The notes: a model not told the origin generated them from the sequence alone. DNA of 64,000 bases from CAZJYI01 sp964550025 (GCA_964550025.1 CAZJYI010000023.1:34377-98376); one strand, 5' to 3'; shown: positions 26,081 to 34,959, counted from the first letter of the stretch. Translations and numbers: made by a program.

Positions 26081-27471
26081 GGCGAATTCCCTTTCATGCT
26101 CAGCGAGGAAGGCGAGAGTTCGAGCCCGATGCGGCGTTTCATGCGCTTCTCGACGCCGGCCAGGAAGTCCTCCGGTGACTCGTCCGTGTCGGCCCACGCG
26201 CTCAGCGCCTGCCCCAGGTAGCGATAGGCCTCGTTCCAGTACCGCGTCCGGTTGAGATGGGGGATCTTGTCGATTTCGGTGGCGAACAGCCGCCGCACTT
26301 TCTGCCCGCCGTAGAACGGGTCCGGTTCGTCGAAGAACGGATCGTCAAACGTGCTCATCAGGCTGGGGAACAGGTCGAACTTCCGGTACTGCTCGAGCTG
26401 TCCCTCCTTGGTGCACAGGGCGTACTCGACAAAGGCCCACGCTTCCGGCTTCTTCGGGCACTGGTCGGGGATGACCAGCACCGATCCCCCCAGGTTGCTC
26501 ACCCGCGGTCCGCCCGGCTCCAGGGCCGGCAGGCGGAACACGCGCCAGCCTCCCGCCGTCTTCGGCGCCGAGTTCCGGATTGTACCGCCGAACCATACGG
26601 CGATGGGATACGTGGCCACCGTGTCGTTCTGGAATGAAGCCAGTTGCTCCGGCGAGAAGAACGGCACGTTCGAGCCGATCCCCGAGCGCAGGAGCTTCCG
26701 TATGAGCCGCAGCACCTGCAGCGACTGCGCCGAGTTGACCGCGATCCGCCCCTCGTCGTCGAAGATCTGTCCGCCGTTCTGCTGGAGGAGCATCTCGAAA
26801 AGGCGGGCCATGTCGCTGCTGGTCGGCATGTGGAACATCTTCGTCTTGCCGCCGGATTCGGACACGATATGCTTGCCGGCCTCGATGTAGTCGTCCCAGG
26901 TCTCTATCGCGTCCGGATCGATTCCGTATTGGTCGAAAATGTGCTTCTTGTAGAAGACGGCACAGGGGCCCATGTCCCACGGGATGGCGTAGAGCCGGCC
27001 GTCAACCAGGCAGTTCTTCCAGAACGACGGCGCGAACTGTTCGCGGTACTTTCCCCCGACCTCGGTCAGGTCCGTCAGCCGGTATGAGGCGGCGTAGCGC
27101 GGCGCTTCCAGGTTCTGGAACTGCATCACGTCGGGGCCGCCGGTCCGCGCGCACAGCGAGAGGAAGAACCGGGTCTGCATATTCGCGCCGGTCATGTTCA
27201 CGAAGACATCGATATTCGGGTAACGGCGGTTGAACCCCGGCACGACGGCCTTGAGGCTGGCAGCCGCGATGTTCCAACTCCAGACCTCGATGTCGTTGGT
27301 CCGCGATGCCGTGTCCGCGATCTCGGACGGGGACAGGGCCGCTTCGCTGTCCGCTCGCGGCGGTGTTGCCAGCAGGCGCGTGGCCAACCAGACGATGGGG
27401 GCAGCCAGTGCAACGGCAATGGCCCAGATCAGAAGAGCGCGCCAGCGATGTTGTCCGGATTCCGGGTCCAT
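26077..27471 (-). CDS. Extracellular sugar-binding protein (SBP family 1)
   Basis: About 464 residues. An N-terminal hydrophobic segment (ALLIWAIAVALAAPIVWLA) serves as signal-anchor; no lipobox is present, so the protein may stay membrane-tethered. The mature domain has the family 1 layout (IEVWSWNIAAASLKAVVPGF; YAIPWDMGPCAVFYKK; AWAFVEYALCTKEGQ). It delivers an unknown sugar to the two permeases encoded directly downstream. The start is uncertain: Met at 27471 is used here, but Mets at 27513/27510 are also possible and none has a strong ribosome-binding site. Confidence 0.88.
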   Translation of the reverse strand: MDPESGQHRWRALLIWAIAVALAAPIVWLATRLLATPPRADSEAALSPSEIADTASRTNDIEVWSWNIAAASLKAVVPGFNRRYPNIDVFVNMTGANMQTRFFLSLCARTGGPDVMQFQNLEAPRYAASYRLTDLTEVGGKYREQFAPSFWKNCLVDGRLYAIPWDMGPCAVFYKKHIFDQYGIDPDAIETWDDYIEAGKHIVSESGGKTKMFHMPTSSDMARLFEMLLQQNGGQIFDDEGRIAVNSAQSLQVLRLIRKLLRSGIGSNVPFFSPEQLASFQNDTVATYPIAVWFGGTIRNSAPKTAGGWRVFRLPALEPGGPRVSNLGGSVLVIPDQCPKKPEAWAFVEYALCTKEGQLEQYRKFDLFPSLMSTFDDPFFDEPDPFYGGQKVRRLFATEIDKIPHLNRTRYWNEAYRYLGQALSAWADTDESPEDFLAGVEKRMKRRIGLELSPSSLSMKGNSP

Positions 27472-27565
27472 GCGATTCCAGCGATTTTTTGGGCTTCGGG
27501 TGAGGGACATCATACGGAGGCCGTTGGCGCAATTCAAGCGCGGGATGGGGAAGGCCGTTCCCCAA

Positions 27566-27667
27566 CCCGCCGGCAGGAATGCCGGCGGGACTATTCATTG
27601 GCTGAAAGCCGGCGCTACTGGCGCGAAATGCGTTGCCGAGGCGATGTAGCGCCCCGCTCCAGCGGGG
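27566..27667. repeat. Two intergenic hairpins
   Basis: CCCGCCGGCA-GGAA-TGCCGGCGGG (27566-27589) is a perfect ten-base stem with a GGAA tetraloop. CCCCGCT-CC-AGCGGGG (27652-27667) is a second hairpin with flanking GTAGCG ... TGACC, typical of dispersed extragenic repeats. They lie between the secreted repeat protein and the sugar-binding protein gene and may also act as terminators. Confidence 0.6.
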
Positions 27668-27765
27668 TGACCGGTGCGGTCGGGATCCTCCCGGCTCTCC
27701 CTGGCCGGGTGCCGGTAAGGAGCAGGTGCTCACGCTCGTGGCTACGTCGAATGCCGCGTGCGGGT

Positions 27766-30075
27766 TCAGTACAACTCCGGATGCAGGTACGTGCCCTTCT
27801 CCCCCGCCGGCTTGTCCTCCTCGACCGGGATGCGGTGGGCGTTGGCGTAGGTGTCTCTGCGGATGCCCGTGACCTGCCACGAGACCTCCAGGCCGGGCGA
27901 CCCACCCGCGATCCGGAAACGGCTGCCGACGATCTTCTCGGCGATATGCAGGTTCGGCGCCGGGGCACCTACGGCTGTCAACTGGTATCGGAAATCCCGG
28001 TTCAACGCTTCGAACCAGTCGGGGAGCTCCACCCACGCCCCGGCGTCATCGTCCAACACGACCGTCCCGTCGTACACGTTCTTCATGTCGGGGCTCTCGA
28101 CAAACGAATGTGAAAGGTACTTGTTCGCCGGGTCGAGGGGATGGTCGATTTTGAAACTGCCACCGGCCTTGGACAGCGTGCCATTCACGTGCACGTCTCT
28201 GCTGAACGTGAAAAAGTTGGTCGCGTAGTGCAGGGTCTTGCCGGTGCCCAGGCCGAAGTAGATTGTCCCGGTATCGCCGTCATCGACATACACGGCGCCC
28301 CGCACCTCGAGATCGTTCTCGACGTAGAGATCGCCCTCCGTGTCGGCCCGGCTGGGCGTCCCGGTGCCGATGCGCACCTCGTCGCCGGTGACCTGCAGGA
28401 TGCTGCGCGGGTCCGTCGTGCCGATCCCGACGTTGCCCGTATCGGCCAGCGTCATCCTCGTTACGCCGTCGTCCGTCCGGAGCTCCAGTCCCGTCGAGTC
28501 GTCGGCCTGGATGTAGTCCTGCACGACCACCGTTCCCTCGACGTGCAGCTTGCCCTTGGGTTCGCGCGTGCCGATGCCGACGTCGCCGTCATCCTCGATG
28601 TGGAACGTTTCGTCTGCGTACGCGTATTTCCCGATGAAGAAGCCCGAGTTGGCTTCCAGCCCCTCGTTCTGCACACCGAGATACCAATCTGCCGTTCGGG
28701 CCGATATCTGCAGCGTTTCGCCGCCGCTGTTGGGGGCGTCCCGTCCGTCGCCGATCCGGGCGTCGCCGTCGACCTCGAGGTAGTCGCCGACTTCCAGCGT
28801 GGTCTCCACGTACAGTGCCCCGTCACCGCTGGCTGTTTCCGGCGAACCATCGCCGATGCGCACCTCGTCGCCGGTCACGTGCAGGATGCTGCGCGGGTCG
28901 GTCGTGCCGATTCCGATGCGTCCGTTGTCCATCATCTTGACGCGCGTGACGGCATCGTCGGTCCGGAAGTTGAGTCCCGTGGAGTCATCGGCCTGGATGT
29001 CGTCCTCGACGACCAACATACCCTCAACGTGCAGACGGCCCTCCGGGCTGTCCGTGCCGATGCCGACGTCGCCGTCCTGCTCGATGTGGAACGTCCCGTC
29101 TTCGGATCTGCCCAGGCCGATGAAGAAATCGGAGTCCTCGGCAGCGGCCTCGTTCTGCACGCCGACGTACCAGCGTTCCGACTGGGCGGAGAACTCCAGG
29201 GTCTCAGCCGTGCCTCCTGAGCCCGAAGCACCGTCGCCAATACGCCCGTCCCCCTCCACGTGCAGGAACCCGCCCACCTCGAGCAGGTCCTCGACGTACA
29301 GGTCGCCGTCTCCGCTGGCCTCCGACGGCGTGCCGTCTCCGATGCGGACATCGTCTCCCGTGACCTGGAACTTCCCTCCCGGGGTGTCCGTGCCGATCCC
29401 GACGGCATTGACCGATCCGTCGAGGAAGATCAGGTTCGGGTCGCTGCCGCCCTTGAAGCGCAGGTCGCGGCTGATCCCCGCCTCGTTGTAGACGTCCGAC
29501 GCGTCGCTGCGCAGATACTGCGGGTGGTCGTCGTGGTCCAGTCCCGACAGCGACCCATGGTCTGTTGCGCCGCCCCCGCCGGACGTCATGTCGTCGGCCG
29601 CGGCCCACGCCGTGCCGTTCCACTTGATGACCTGCCCCGAGGCAGCGCCGTTTTGCGCGATGTCCCGGAACTCGATCGCCGCGTTGGTCACGCCCGCGGC
29701 GAGCAGGGCGAAAGGTACTGAGGCGATACGTTCCCTTGGCAGCATTCGCGAGCCGTCCACCACGACCTCGATCCAGCATTCGCCGCTCTGCACGGCCTGG
29801 GACAAGCCGCCCTGCCCCTCGTCCCCGATGAGCGTCTGGTACAGCCCGTCCACAACGTGAACCGTGTCCGTATCCGCATATAGCAGGGAGGATGGCGCTT
29901 CGCTTGCCGCATCGTCGTAGACGCGGAAGACGACTTCCCGCTGCCCGCTGACCAGGTTCGTGCCGTCGACGAGCCGGCCCTGGAAGCTGATCAATTCCGG
30001 GATCTGGGCGTGGGACACGGCAACCGCCGCGTGTAGAAGGACGGACACTGCTCCGACGAATGGTGCTGGTTTCAT
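27766..30075 (-). CDS. Large secreted repeat protein with VGIGT/RIGDG beta modules
   Basis: This is a 769-residue protein with a signal peptide (1-23, cleavage after SHA). The N-terminal domain (ISFQGRLVDGTNLVSGQREV...) is common in secreted PVC proteins. The central 400 residues are built from repeated beta modules: VGIGTxxPxGxLHVEG, VxxDxIQADDSTGLxxRTDD, GIGTTDPRSILxVTGDEVRIG and LEVxxxxxVDGDARIGDG. They occur about two and a half times in a roughly 175-residue unit, reminiscent of tail-fibre or adhesin shafts. GGAGGAG lies seven bases before the ATG. The C-terminus is non-repetitive. An adhesive or structural surface role is inferred; no enzymatic motif is seen. Confidence 0.8.
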   Translation of the reverse strand: MKPAPFVGAVSVLLHAAVAVSHAQIPELISFQGRLVDGTNLVSGQREVVFRVYDDAASEAPSSLLYADTDTVHVVDGLYQTLIGDEGQGGLSQAVQSGECWIEVVVDGSRMLPRERIASVPFALLAAGVTNAAIEFRDIAQNGAASGQVIKWNGTAWAAADDMTSGGGGATDHGSLSGLDHDDHPQYLRSDASDVYNEAGISRDLRFKGGSDPNLIFLDGSVNAVGIGTDTPGGKFQVTGDDVRIGDGTPSEASGDGDLYVEDLLEVGGFLHVEGDGRIGDGASGSGGTAETLEFSAQSERWYVGVQNEAAAEDSDFFIGLGRSEDGTFHIEQDGDVGIGTDSPEGRLHVEGMLVVEDDIQADDSTGLNFRTDDAVTRVKMMDNGRIGIGTTDPRSILHVTGDEVRIGDGSPETASGDGALYVETTLEVGDYLEVDGDARIGDGRDAPNSGGETLQISARTADWYLGVQNEGLEANSGFFIGKYAYADETFHIEDDGDVGIGTREPKGKLHVEGTVVVQDYIQADDSTGLELRTDDGVTRMTLADTGNVGIGTTDPRSILQVTGDEVRIGTGTPSRADTEGDLYVENDLEVRGAVYVDDGDTGTIYFGLGTGKTLHYATNFFTFSRDVHVNGTLSKAGGSFKIDHPLDPANKYLSHSFVESPDMKNVYDGTVVLDDDAGAWVELPDWFEALNRDFRYQLTAVGAPAPNLHIAEKIVGSRFRIAGGSPGLEVSWQVTGIRRDTYANAHRIPVEEDKPAGEKGTYLHPELY

Positions 30076-30174
30076 CAGGTCTGCTCCTCCAGTCTGAGAT
30101 TGGAATGGCGTGCAGACGCTACATTAGCAGCGTTCGGACTGGAGTCAACAGTGGGTGAGAGTGGCGTTTGAGCC

Positions 30175-30204
30175 TTGTTTGTAGTGAAGCGGATTGTGTA
30201 TGAT
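30175..30204 (+). promoter_or_regulatory. Promoter directly upstream of a possibly leaderless start
   Basis: TTGTTT (30175-30180), an 18-bp spacer and TATGAT (30199-30204). The next in-frame ATG is at 30211, only seven bases after the -10, and no ribosome-binding site precedes it, as expected for a leaderless mRNA. Confidence 0.5.
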
Positions 30205-30210
30205 CCCGGT

Positions 30211-30993
30211 ATGAGTAGTGATAAGGACAGTCCGTTGCGGTATGCAGGACTCTGCCACACGGCGGCGCTGTGCGCCGCCGTGGTGTCCGTGCTGTTGCTT
30301 TGCCGCCCCTGCGAGGCGGGGTGACGCGGCAGTAGTTGCGGCCCTTCCCGGGGCGGGGGGGGCTCCAGAACTGTCCGGCTCAGGCGAAGCTCGCCGAAGA
30401 AGCACACACCGATCAAGAAGCTCCCTTCGGAGACGCTCGCCGCTATCAAGCTGTCGCGCGAGAAACTCAAGGCACGGGATTACCGGTGGGCCTATGACTA
30501 CTACCTCCGCGCCCGCATCTACAACAACCAGGAGAAGCAGGCCCACACAAAGGCACTGACGGCGTTGGGCGGCGAGATCGAGCGTGCCGCCGCGTCGCTG
30601 CTGAAGAGCGCCGACGGCCTGCGTGACGCCGGGCGTGCAGCGGAGACCTCCACCGCCTACGATGCGATCGTCCTGGCGTTCCGCTCCCTGCCGGCGGCGG
30701 AACAGGCGAAGAAGCGCCTGAGGGAGCTCGGCAAGGCAACCACGGAGGGGCGAAACGCCGAGAAGGCCGACCGGCTTTTCGAGTCCACAATGAACCTGGT
30801 CCGAGCCGAGTGGCGCCGCAGGAACGCCGCAAAGGGCTCAGGCACGACCACCATCAATCCCGTGGCTGTTCTCAAGGAGATGCCGCGAGGTCCACAGAAG
30901 GACCGCATCATCGATGCGTTGACACTCTTATCCAAGGCCTACGGCCAGACCACCAGCGGCAAGAAGGCAGACATCATCGTCGGCAGCCTCTAG
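30211..30993 (+). pseudogene. Disrupted secreted helical protein (in-frame TGA or double frameshift)
   Basis: An ATG at 30211 opens a signal peptide (MSSDKDSPLRYAG..., hydrophobic core, then CRPCEA). TGA occurs at 30322-30324, but the same frame then continues without another stop to 30993. Its last 190 residues are a convincing helical, charged protein (YRWAYDYYLRARIYNN; ALGGEIERAAASLL). Between 30318 and about 30400 the +1 frame reads more naturally (GDAAVVAALPGAGGAPEL), and runs of four and eight G flank the region. So the gene is either frameshifted twice at G-runs (mutation or assembly error), a nonsense pseudogene, or, less likely, a UGA-recoded gene. Function unknown. Confidence 0.65.
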
Positions 30994-31108
30994 CCCCGCC
31001 GCCATCGCAGAACGCTTCCCACGTACTGGCCCGCTTCCAGCCGCCCCTCGGGTACTGACGCCCGAAACAGGACCAGGATGACTGGAACAGGTTGGGTGCT
31101 GAGACGTC

Positions 31109-31158
31109 TTGACAGAGACCCGTGCAAGAGTAAGAATAGGAGTTGTAAGAGTAAGAAT
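31109..31158 (+). promoter_or_regulatory. VapBC promoter with direct-repeat operator
   Basis: TTGACA (31109-31114), a 17-bp spacer and AAGAAT (31132-31137). Two identical 12-bp direct repeats AAGAGTAAGAAT (31126-31137 and 31147-31158) are spaced 21 bp, two helical turns, and the first covers the -10. This is the layout expected for autoregulation by a dimeric AbrB-type antitoxin. Confidence 0.55.
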
Positions 31159-31177
31159 TATCCGAGGAGAACAAGCC

Positions 31178-31405
31178 ATGATGATCACATCGAAAGGGCA
31201 GGTGACCATTCCGATCGAAATCAGGGAGAAGCTGGGGTTTCTGCCGGAGACCGAGGTGGAGTTTGCCATTTCGGGCAAGCACGCGACTATCAAGAAAGTG
31301 GCAGGCAAACGAAGCAAGGGGAAGAACCTGATTCGTCGTATGCGCGGCAGGGCATCGGGTGGTCTGACGACCGACCAGATCATGGCCATGACACGGGGTG
31401 AGTGA
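31178..31405 (+). CDS. vapB: AbrB/SpoVT-type antitoxin (VapB)
   Basis: This is a 75-residue protein starting at the ATG at 31178 (a second ATG follows immediately) after GAGGAG. The swapped-hairpin AbrB domain is complete: ITSKGQVTIPIEIREKLGF, then a second strand (VEFAISGKHATIKKV). The C-terminal tail (basic, then LTTDQIMAMTRGE) is the toxin-wrapping part. Its TGA shares a base with the toxin ATG. It should neutralise and co-repress the PIN toxin encoded next. Confidence 0.9.
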   Translation: MMITSKGQVTIPIEIREKLGFLPETEVEFAISGKHATIKKVAGKRSKGKNLIRRMRGRASGGLTTDQIMAMTRGE

Positions 31406-31815
31406 TGGCATACATGATGGTCGATTCCAACGTGATTCTGGACATTGTGACCGAGGATCGTGTCTGGTTTGAATGGTCCTCCCAAGCCCTGTCTCATCAC
31501 GCGGAACACGATGTCCTGGTGATCAATCCCGTCATCTATGCAGAGGTCTCTGTTGGGTTCAGTCGGGTAGAAGACTTGGACAACGTACTTCCTGAAAGCA
31601 CATTCCGCCGCCGGTCGCTCCCATGGGATGCGGCGTTCCTCGCGGGCAAGAGTTTCGAGGCCTATCGACGCAGGGGTGGTGTGAGGCGTTCACCTTTGCC
31701 GGATTTCTTCATCGGGGCGCATGCGGCCGTCGAAGGCATGGCGTTGATTACGCGGGACGCGACTCGGTACCGGACATACTTCCCGAACCTCCGCATCGTC
31801 GCACCGGAGCAGTGA
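31405..31815 (+). CDS. vapC: PIN-domain toxin (VapC)
   Basis: This is a 136-residue predicted ribonuclease. The acidic residues of the PIN active site are present: D in MVDSNVILD, E in NPVIYAEV, D in PLPDFFIGAHA and D in TRDATRYRTYFP. The start codon overlaps the antitoxin stop (TGATG); a GTG three bases earlier is possible. VapC toxins cleave tRNA or rRNA. Paired with the AbrB-type antitoxin it forms a complete module. Confidence 0.9.
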   Translation: MAYMMVDSNVILDIVTEDRVWFEWSSQALSHHAEHDVLVINPVIYAEVSVGFSRVEDLDNVLPESTFRRRSLPWDAAFLAGKSFEAYRRRGGVRRSPLPDFFIGAHAAVEGMALITRDATRYRTYFPNLRIVAPEQ

Positions 31816-31816
31816 G

Positions 31817-31930
31817 GGAGAATCGGGTTCGACCCCGATTCGATCCTCCCTCCGCCCGCTGCGGTATCGGCGTCCGAGTGTCTCACGGGGTGTCCCGCTT
31901 CAGGGGCGAGACGCCCTTCGGAGAAGGGCG
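31817..31930. terminator. Hairpins between the convergent vapC and sialidase genes
   Basis: GAATCGGG-TTCGA-CCCCGATTC flanked by GGGA/TCCC follows the vapC stop at 31817-31852. CGCCCTT-CGGAG-AAGGGCG (31912-31930) follows the sialidase stop on the other strand. Neither has a clear T-run. They are the only transcription-stop candidates between these convergent genes. Confidence 0.55.
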
Positions 31931-31958
31931 CCACCTGTCACCCCGCGGGAGCGGACCG

Positions 31959-34643
31959 CTACCGCAGCCATTCCAGCGCAAAGCGCGCTAGCGCGATGGT
32001 CCTGTACCCGTCCTTCTCGTACAGGCAGCCGATTTCGTTTTCGCCGATCGAGACCAGGTCGCTGTAGGCGCTGCCGCCGGCGTGGAGGAGTTTCGACGTG
32101 GCCCACGTTCTCCCGTCGTCCAGGCTCAGCCGGACGGTCATGTGCGTGCGGCCACTGGTGCTTGCGGGGTTTGAGAACAGCAGCCATGGCCCGGCATGGT
32201 CCTCCGGCGGGTAGACGGTCAGCAGGCTGCCCTGGCAGATCGGCTCGATGAGAACCGGGTCGAAGCGCTGGTCCTTCCATGTCTCGCCCCCGTCCTCGCT
32301 GATCGCGACCTGTCGCGCCTTCTTGTTGCGGTCGTAGTTGCGCATGTTGAGCAAGAGCCGGCCATCGCTCAGTTCGGCCACCGCACACTCGTTGACCTTG
32401 TGTTCCGGTGTCGATCCCCCGAGTTGCCAGGTTTTGCCGTGGTCGTCCGAGTAGATCGCGTGCGAGTAGTAGTGCTTCGTCGTCGCCTCGATGTGGTCGC
32501 ACGGAATGACCAGCCGCCCCTTGTGCTTGCCCCGCCCGAGCTGGATCCCGTGGCACGGACCCGTTGCATACCAGGTCCAATCGGGCTTCTTCGTCGTCTT
32601 CGTGATGTCCTTCGGCTTCGCCCAGGTGACGCCATCGTCCTTGCTGCAGGTGACGAAAACACGGCGCGTGTCCTTGCTCTTCAGTCCGATGATCTCCCGC
32701 TCGTGATCGTCGCCGCGGTTCCAGGTCGAGAGCAGCCAGACTGTGCCGGTCTCTCCGTCCACCACGGGTGACGGGTTGCCGCAGCAGTTCCCTGCGTCGT
32801 CCCAGACAACCTGTTGCGGCGACCACGTCCTGCCCCCGTCCGTGGACCGCCGCACGAGCGTGTCGATGTCCCCCGTGTCGCTGCGGCTTTTCTTGCGCCC
32901 CTCGCAGAACGCCAGGAGCGTTCCCTTCGTCGTCTTGACGATCGCCGGGATACGGTAGGTGTGATAGCCGCCCTTTCCCGATTCGAAAAGTACGGTATCC
33001 CGCGGGCGCAGTGCGGCCTCCGCGTCGATCTCTTCCAGTTTGAAGCGGGTGCTCATAACCGAGTGCTTTCTCTTGTCGGCCCAGTACTTGATGTAGGTGG
33101 TGGCAACGATGGTCCCGTCGGGCAGAAGCTCCATTCCGGGATACCCGCAATCGCGGCCCGCGTAGCTGTGCAGGAGCTTGATGCGGTATTGACCCTCGCA
33201 ACCGCTTCGGATGTCCTCGTACGTTCCCACCCACGCGACGAAGTGGCCGGCCGTCGGGCTCTTCGGCGCCATGTCGCGGAACGAAATCACCCAGCGTCCA
33301 TCTTTCGCCTGCACGCCCATGTGCCGATCGCCCGTCAGCCCCCACGAGGTGTCCACCGGCTTGCTCCACGTCTCGCCCTCGTTGCGGCTGAACATCATCA
33401 GGCTGCGGCCCTTGTGCGTGTTCTCGCGCATCAGGCAGCACAACTCCTTGCCGTCCGGCGAGCGCAGCACAAATGGTTCGCAGGGGTTCTTGCCCTCGAC
33501 CGACGCCACGATCCGCGGCTTGGACCACGTCAACCCGCCATCCGCCGTGATGGTCTGCAGCACCCCGAGCGGCGACCGGTCCTTTCCGTCCGGCCCCTTG
33601 TGGTACAACCCCAGGTAGCGCCCGTCCTTCAGTCGAATCACGCTGCTGAACGTCATCACGCAGGGGAACCCCAGCGGCGGCATCTCCTTCCAGGTCTCGC
33701 CGCCGTCCTCGCTCATGATGCTCGGCATGCCGGGGCCGCCCCGCTTCCCAAGCGCGGCGGAGAAGACCCAAAGACGCTCCGTGCCCGTGGGGTCGACCAT
33801 GCGATAGATGCTCGGGCAGTTCTGGTGCGTACGGAACCCGGGCGGCAGGCGGTCATCCATGCGTACCCACGTGAGCCCGCCGTCGTCGCTGCGCGCCATG
33901 GGCCCAGCGTGTCCGCCATGGTTGACACACCACACCGTGAAGATCGTTTTACCGTCCGGCATCAGCAGTGTCGTCGGATGCCCCTGGTAGACCCGCTCCG
34001 TTCCCGCGGCGATGATGACATGGCGACCGGTCTCAGCCGAGATGTCGATCAGCGGAACGGCATATCCGTCGGGGGGCAGGGGGGAGGGTGGGGGATCGAC
34101 GAGGTCTCCCGACATGACAAACTGCTCGACCTTCATCGTTGCCCGCCACGGCCGGAGCCCGATCGTTCCGAGCGGTTTGTCGCCCACATCCTGCGTAAGA
34201 ACCGTTTTGCCGTCGACCACGAACGTCAGCCGGGGACCGGACCGAACGATCTCGAGCGCGAACGGGACGCCTTCTCGAGCGAACGGCTTCCCTTCGGCGA
34301 TGAAGCGTGTCTTCCCGCCGAGGAGGGAGCCCTGGACGAACGGCCCGCCCGTGGCCCCGCTGAAACCGAAGTGACTGCTGCCGCCAAGGGCGATTGACGC
34401 GGCTGACCCCTCCAGATTGGCGATCGAAAGGACAGCACGCACTCGCACATCTCCCGTTCCGGCCGCCTTTTTCGCGTAGAGGAAGTTGTCCGTTCCCGAA
34501 CAGGTCAGCGCGCCGTCGTGCGACACCCATTTCGCACCGCGGGTGACGGCATCAACAGCCTTCCCGTCCTTGATGACGGTTGTTTCGACCGCGAACAGCG
34601 GCGTTGCCGACAACAGTCCTGCGAGTAGTAGCTCTCGTCTCAT
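31959..34643 (-). CDS. Two-domain secreted sialidase (GH33-type, tandem BNR propellers)
   Basis: This is an 894-residue protein. The signal peptide covers 1-18 (LLSATPLFA). Residues 20-190 resemble a jelly-roll (LamG/DUF1080-like) domain. Two six-bladed propellers follow, recognised by Asp boxes S-x-D-x-G-x-T-W (SDDGGLTW, SEDGGETW, then STDGGRTW, SDDHGKTW, SEDGGETW). Only the second (about 565-894) has the catalytic hallmarks: Y-R-I-P (YHTYRIP), an Asp in GDIDT, E in NECAVAEL and Y in GSAYSD. The first lacks Y-R-I-P and may bind glycan or act differently. GGAGAAA precedes the ATG. It lies 27 bp downstream of a sulfatase remnant and in line with a sulfatase, consistent with sulfated sialoglycan breakdown. 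Confidence 0.9.
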   Translation of the reverse strand: MRRELLLAGLLSATPLFAVETTVIKDGKAVDAVTRGAKWVSHDGALTCSGTDNFLYAKKAAGTGDVRVRAVLSIANLEGSAASIALGGSSHFGFSGATGGPFVQGSLLGGKTRFIAEGKPFAREGVPFALEIVRSGPRLTFVVDGKTVLTQDVGDKPLGTIGLRPWRATMKVEQFVMSGDLVDPPPSPLPPDGYAVPLIDISAETGRHVIIAAGTERVYQGHPTTLLMPDGKTIFTVWCVNHGGHAGPMARSDDGGLTWVRMDDRLPPGFRTHQNCPSIYRMVDPTGTERLWVFSAALGKRGGPGMPSIMSEDGGETWKEMPPLGFPCVMTFSSVIRLKDGRYLGLYHKGPDGKDRSPLGVLQTITADGGLTWSKPRIVASVEGKNPCEPFVLRSPDGKELCCLMRENTHKGRSLMMFSRNEGETWSKPVDTSWGLTGDRHMGVQAKDGRWVISFRDMAPKSPTAGHFVAWVGTYEDIRSGCEGQYRIKLLHSYAGRDCGYPGMELLPDGTIVATTYIKYWADKRKHSVMSTRFKLEEIDAEAALRPRDTVLFESGKGGYHTYRIPAIVKTTKGTLLAFCEGRKKSRSDTGDIDTLVRRSTDGGRTWSPQQVVWDDAGNCCGNPSPVVDGETGTVWLLSTWNRGDDHEREIIGLKSKDTRRVFVTCSKDDGVTWAKPKDITKTTKKPDWTWYATGPCHGIQLGRGKHKGRLVIPCDHIEATTKHYYSHAIYSDDHGKTWQLGGSTPEHKVNECAVAELSDGRLLLNMRNYDRNKKARQVAISEDGGETWKDQRFDPVLIEPICQGSLLTVYPPEDHAGPWLLFSNPASTSGRTHMTVRLSLDDGRTWATSKLLHAGGSAYSDLVSIGENEIGCLYEKDGYRTIALARFALEWLR

Positions 34644-34669
34644 ATGGTTTCTCCGTCTTGACGTTCGCT

Positions 34670-34828
34670 TCAGGGCACCGGGTACGTTGGGTACCCGCTC
34701 TTCAGCATTGTCGTGAGTCGCCGTATCGTGGCGGCTTGCCTCGGGTCGGCAGCCACGTTCAACATCTCCACCGCATCGTTCTCATGGTCATACCGTTCAC
34801 GGTGCCTTACCTCCCGTAGCGCAGTCCA
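34670..34828 (-). pseudogene. C-terminal remnant of a second sulfatase gene
   Basis: On the minus strand 50 codons encode a typical sulfatase tail: TALRE, then ERYDHENDAVEMLNVAADP and a final helix ending LKSGYPTYP. The Y-D-H-x-x-D-P/A-x-E-x-x-N-x-A motif is the family's C-terminal signature. Upstream it runs straight into an inverted repeat, so the rest of the gene is gone. It lies between the intact sulfatase and the sialidase on the same strand. Confidence 0.65.
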
Positions 34829-34830
34829 AC

Positions 34831-34955
34831 GTAGCGCGGAAATCCGTTCCGCGCCAGCGCGTGAGTGGCGAACCTGGTGCGAGAACGCGGACCGCAGGTC
34901 TCCTCTCTCCCATTACATTCACCTTTCACTGTCCGGCGCGGAACGGATTTCCGCG

Positions 34956-34959
<4 letters not shown>
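34831..34959. repeat. Perfect 25-bp inverted repeat flanking a 79-bp spacer
   Basis: The left arm (34831-34855) reads GTAGCGCGGAAATCCGTTCC + GCGCC; the right arm (34935-34959) is its exact complement. The right arm supplies the stop codon (TAG) of the sulfatase, and the left arm abuts the sulfatase remnant, so the element probably inserted at, or caused, the deletion between two sulfatase genes. Each arm is itself partly palindromic (GCGCGGA...TCCGCGC). Confidence 0.8.

Noticed and set aside
31817..31852. tRNA-like fold suggested by GGGTTCGACCCC
   Set aside because: Only one hairpin is present; there is no acceptor, D or anticodon arm, and it lies exactly where a terminator for vapC is expected.
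31900..33771. 623-codon minus-strand frame in another register over the sialidase
   Set aside because: Asp boxes and the YRIP motif lie in the 31959-34643 frame; this one is an Arg/Gly-rich shadow.
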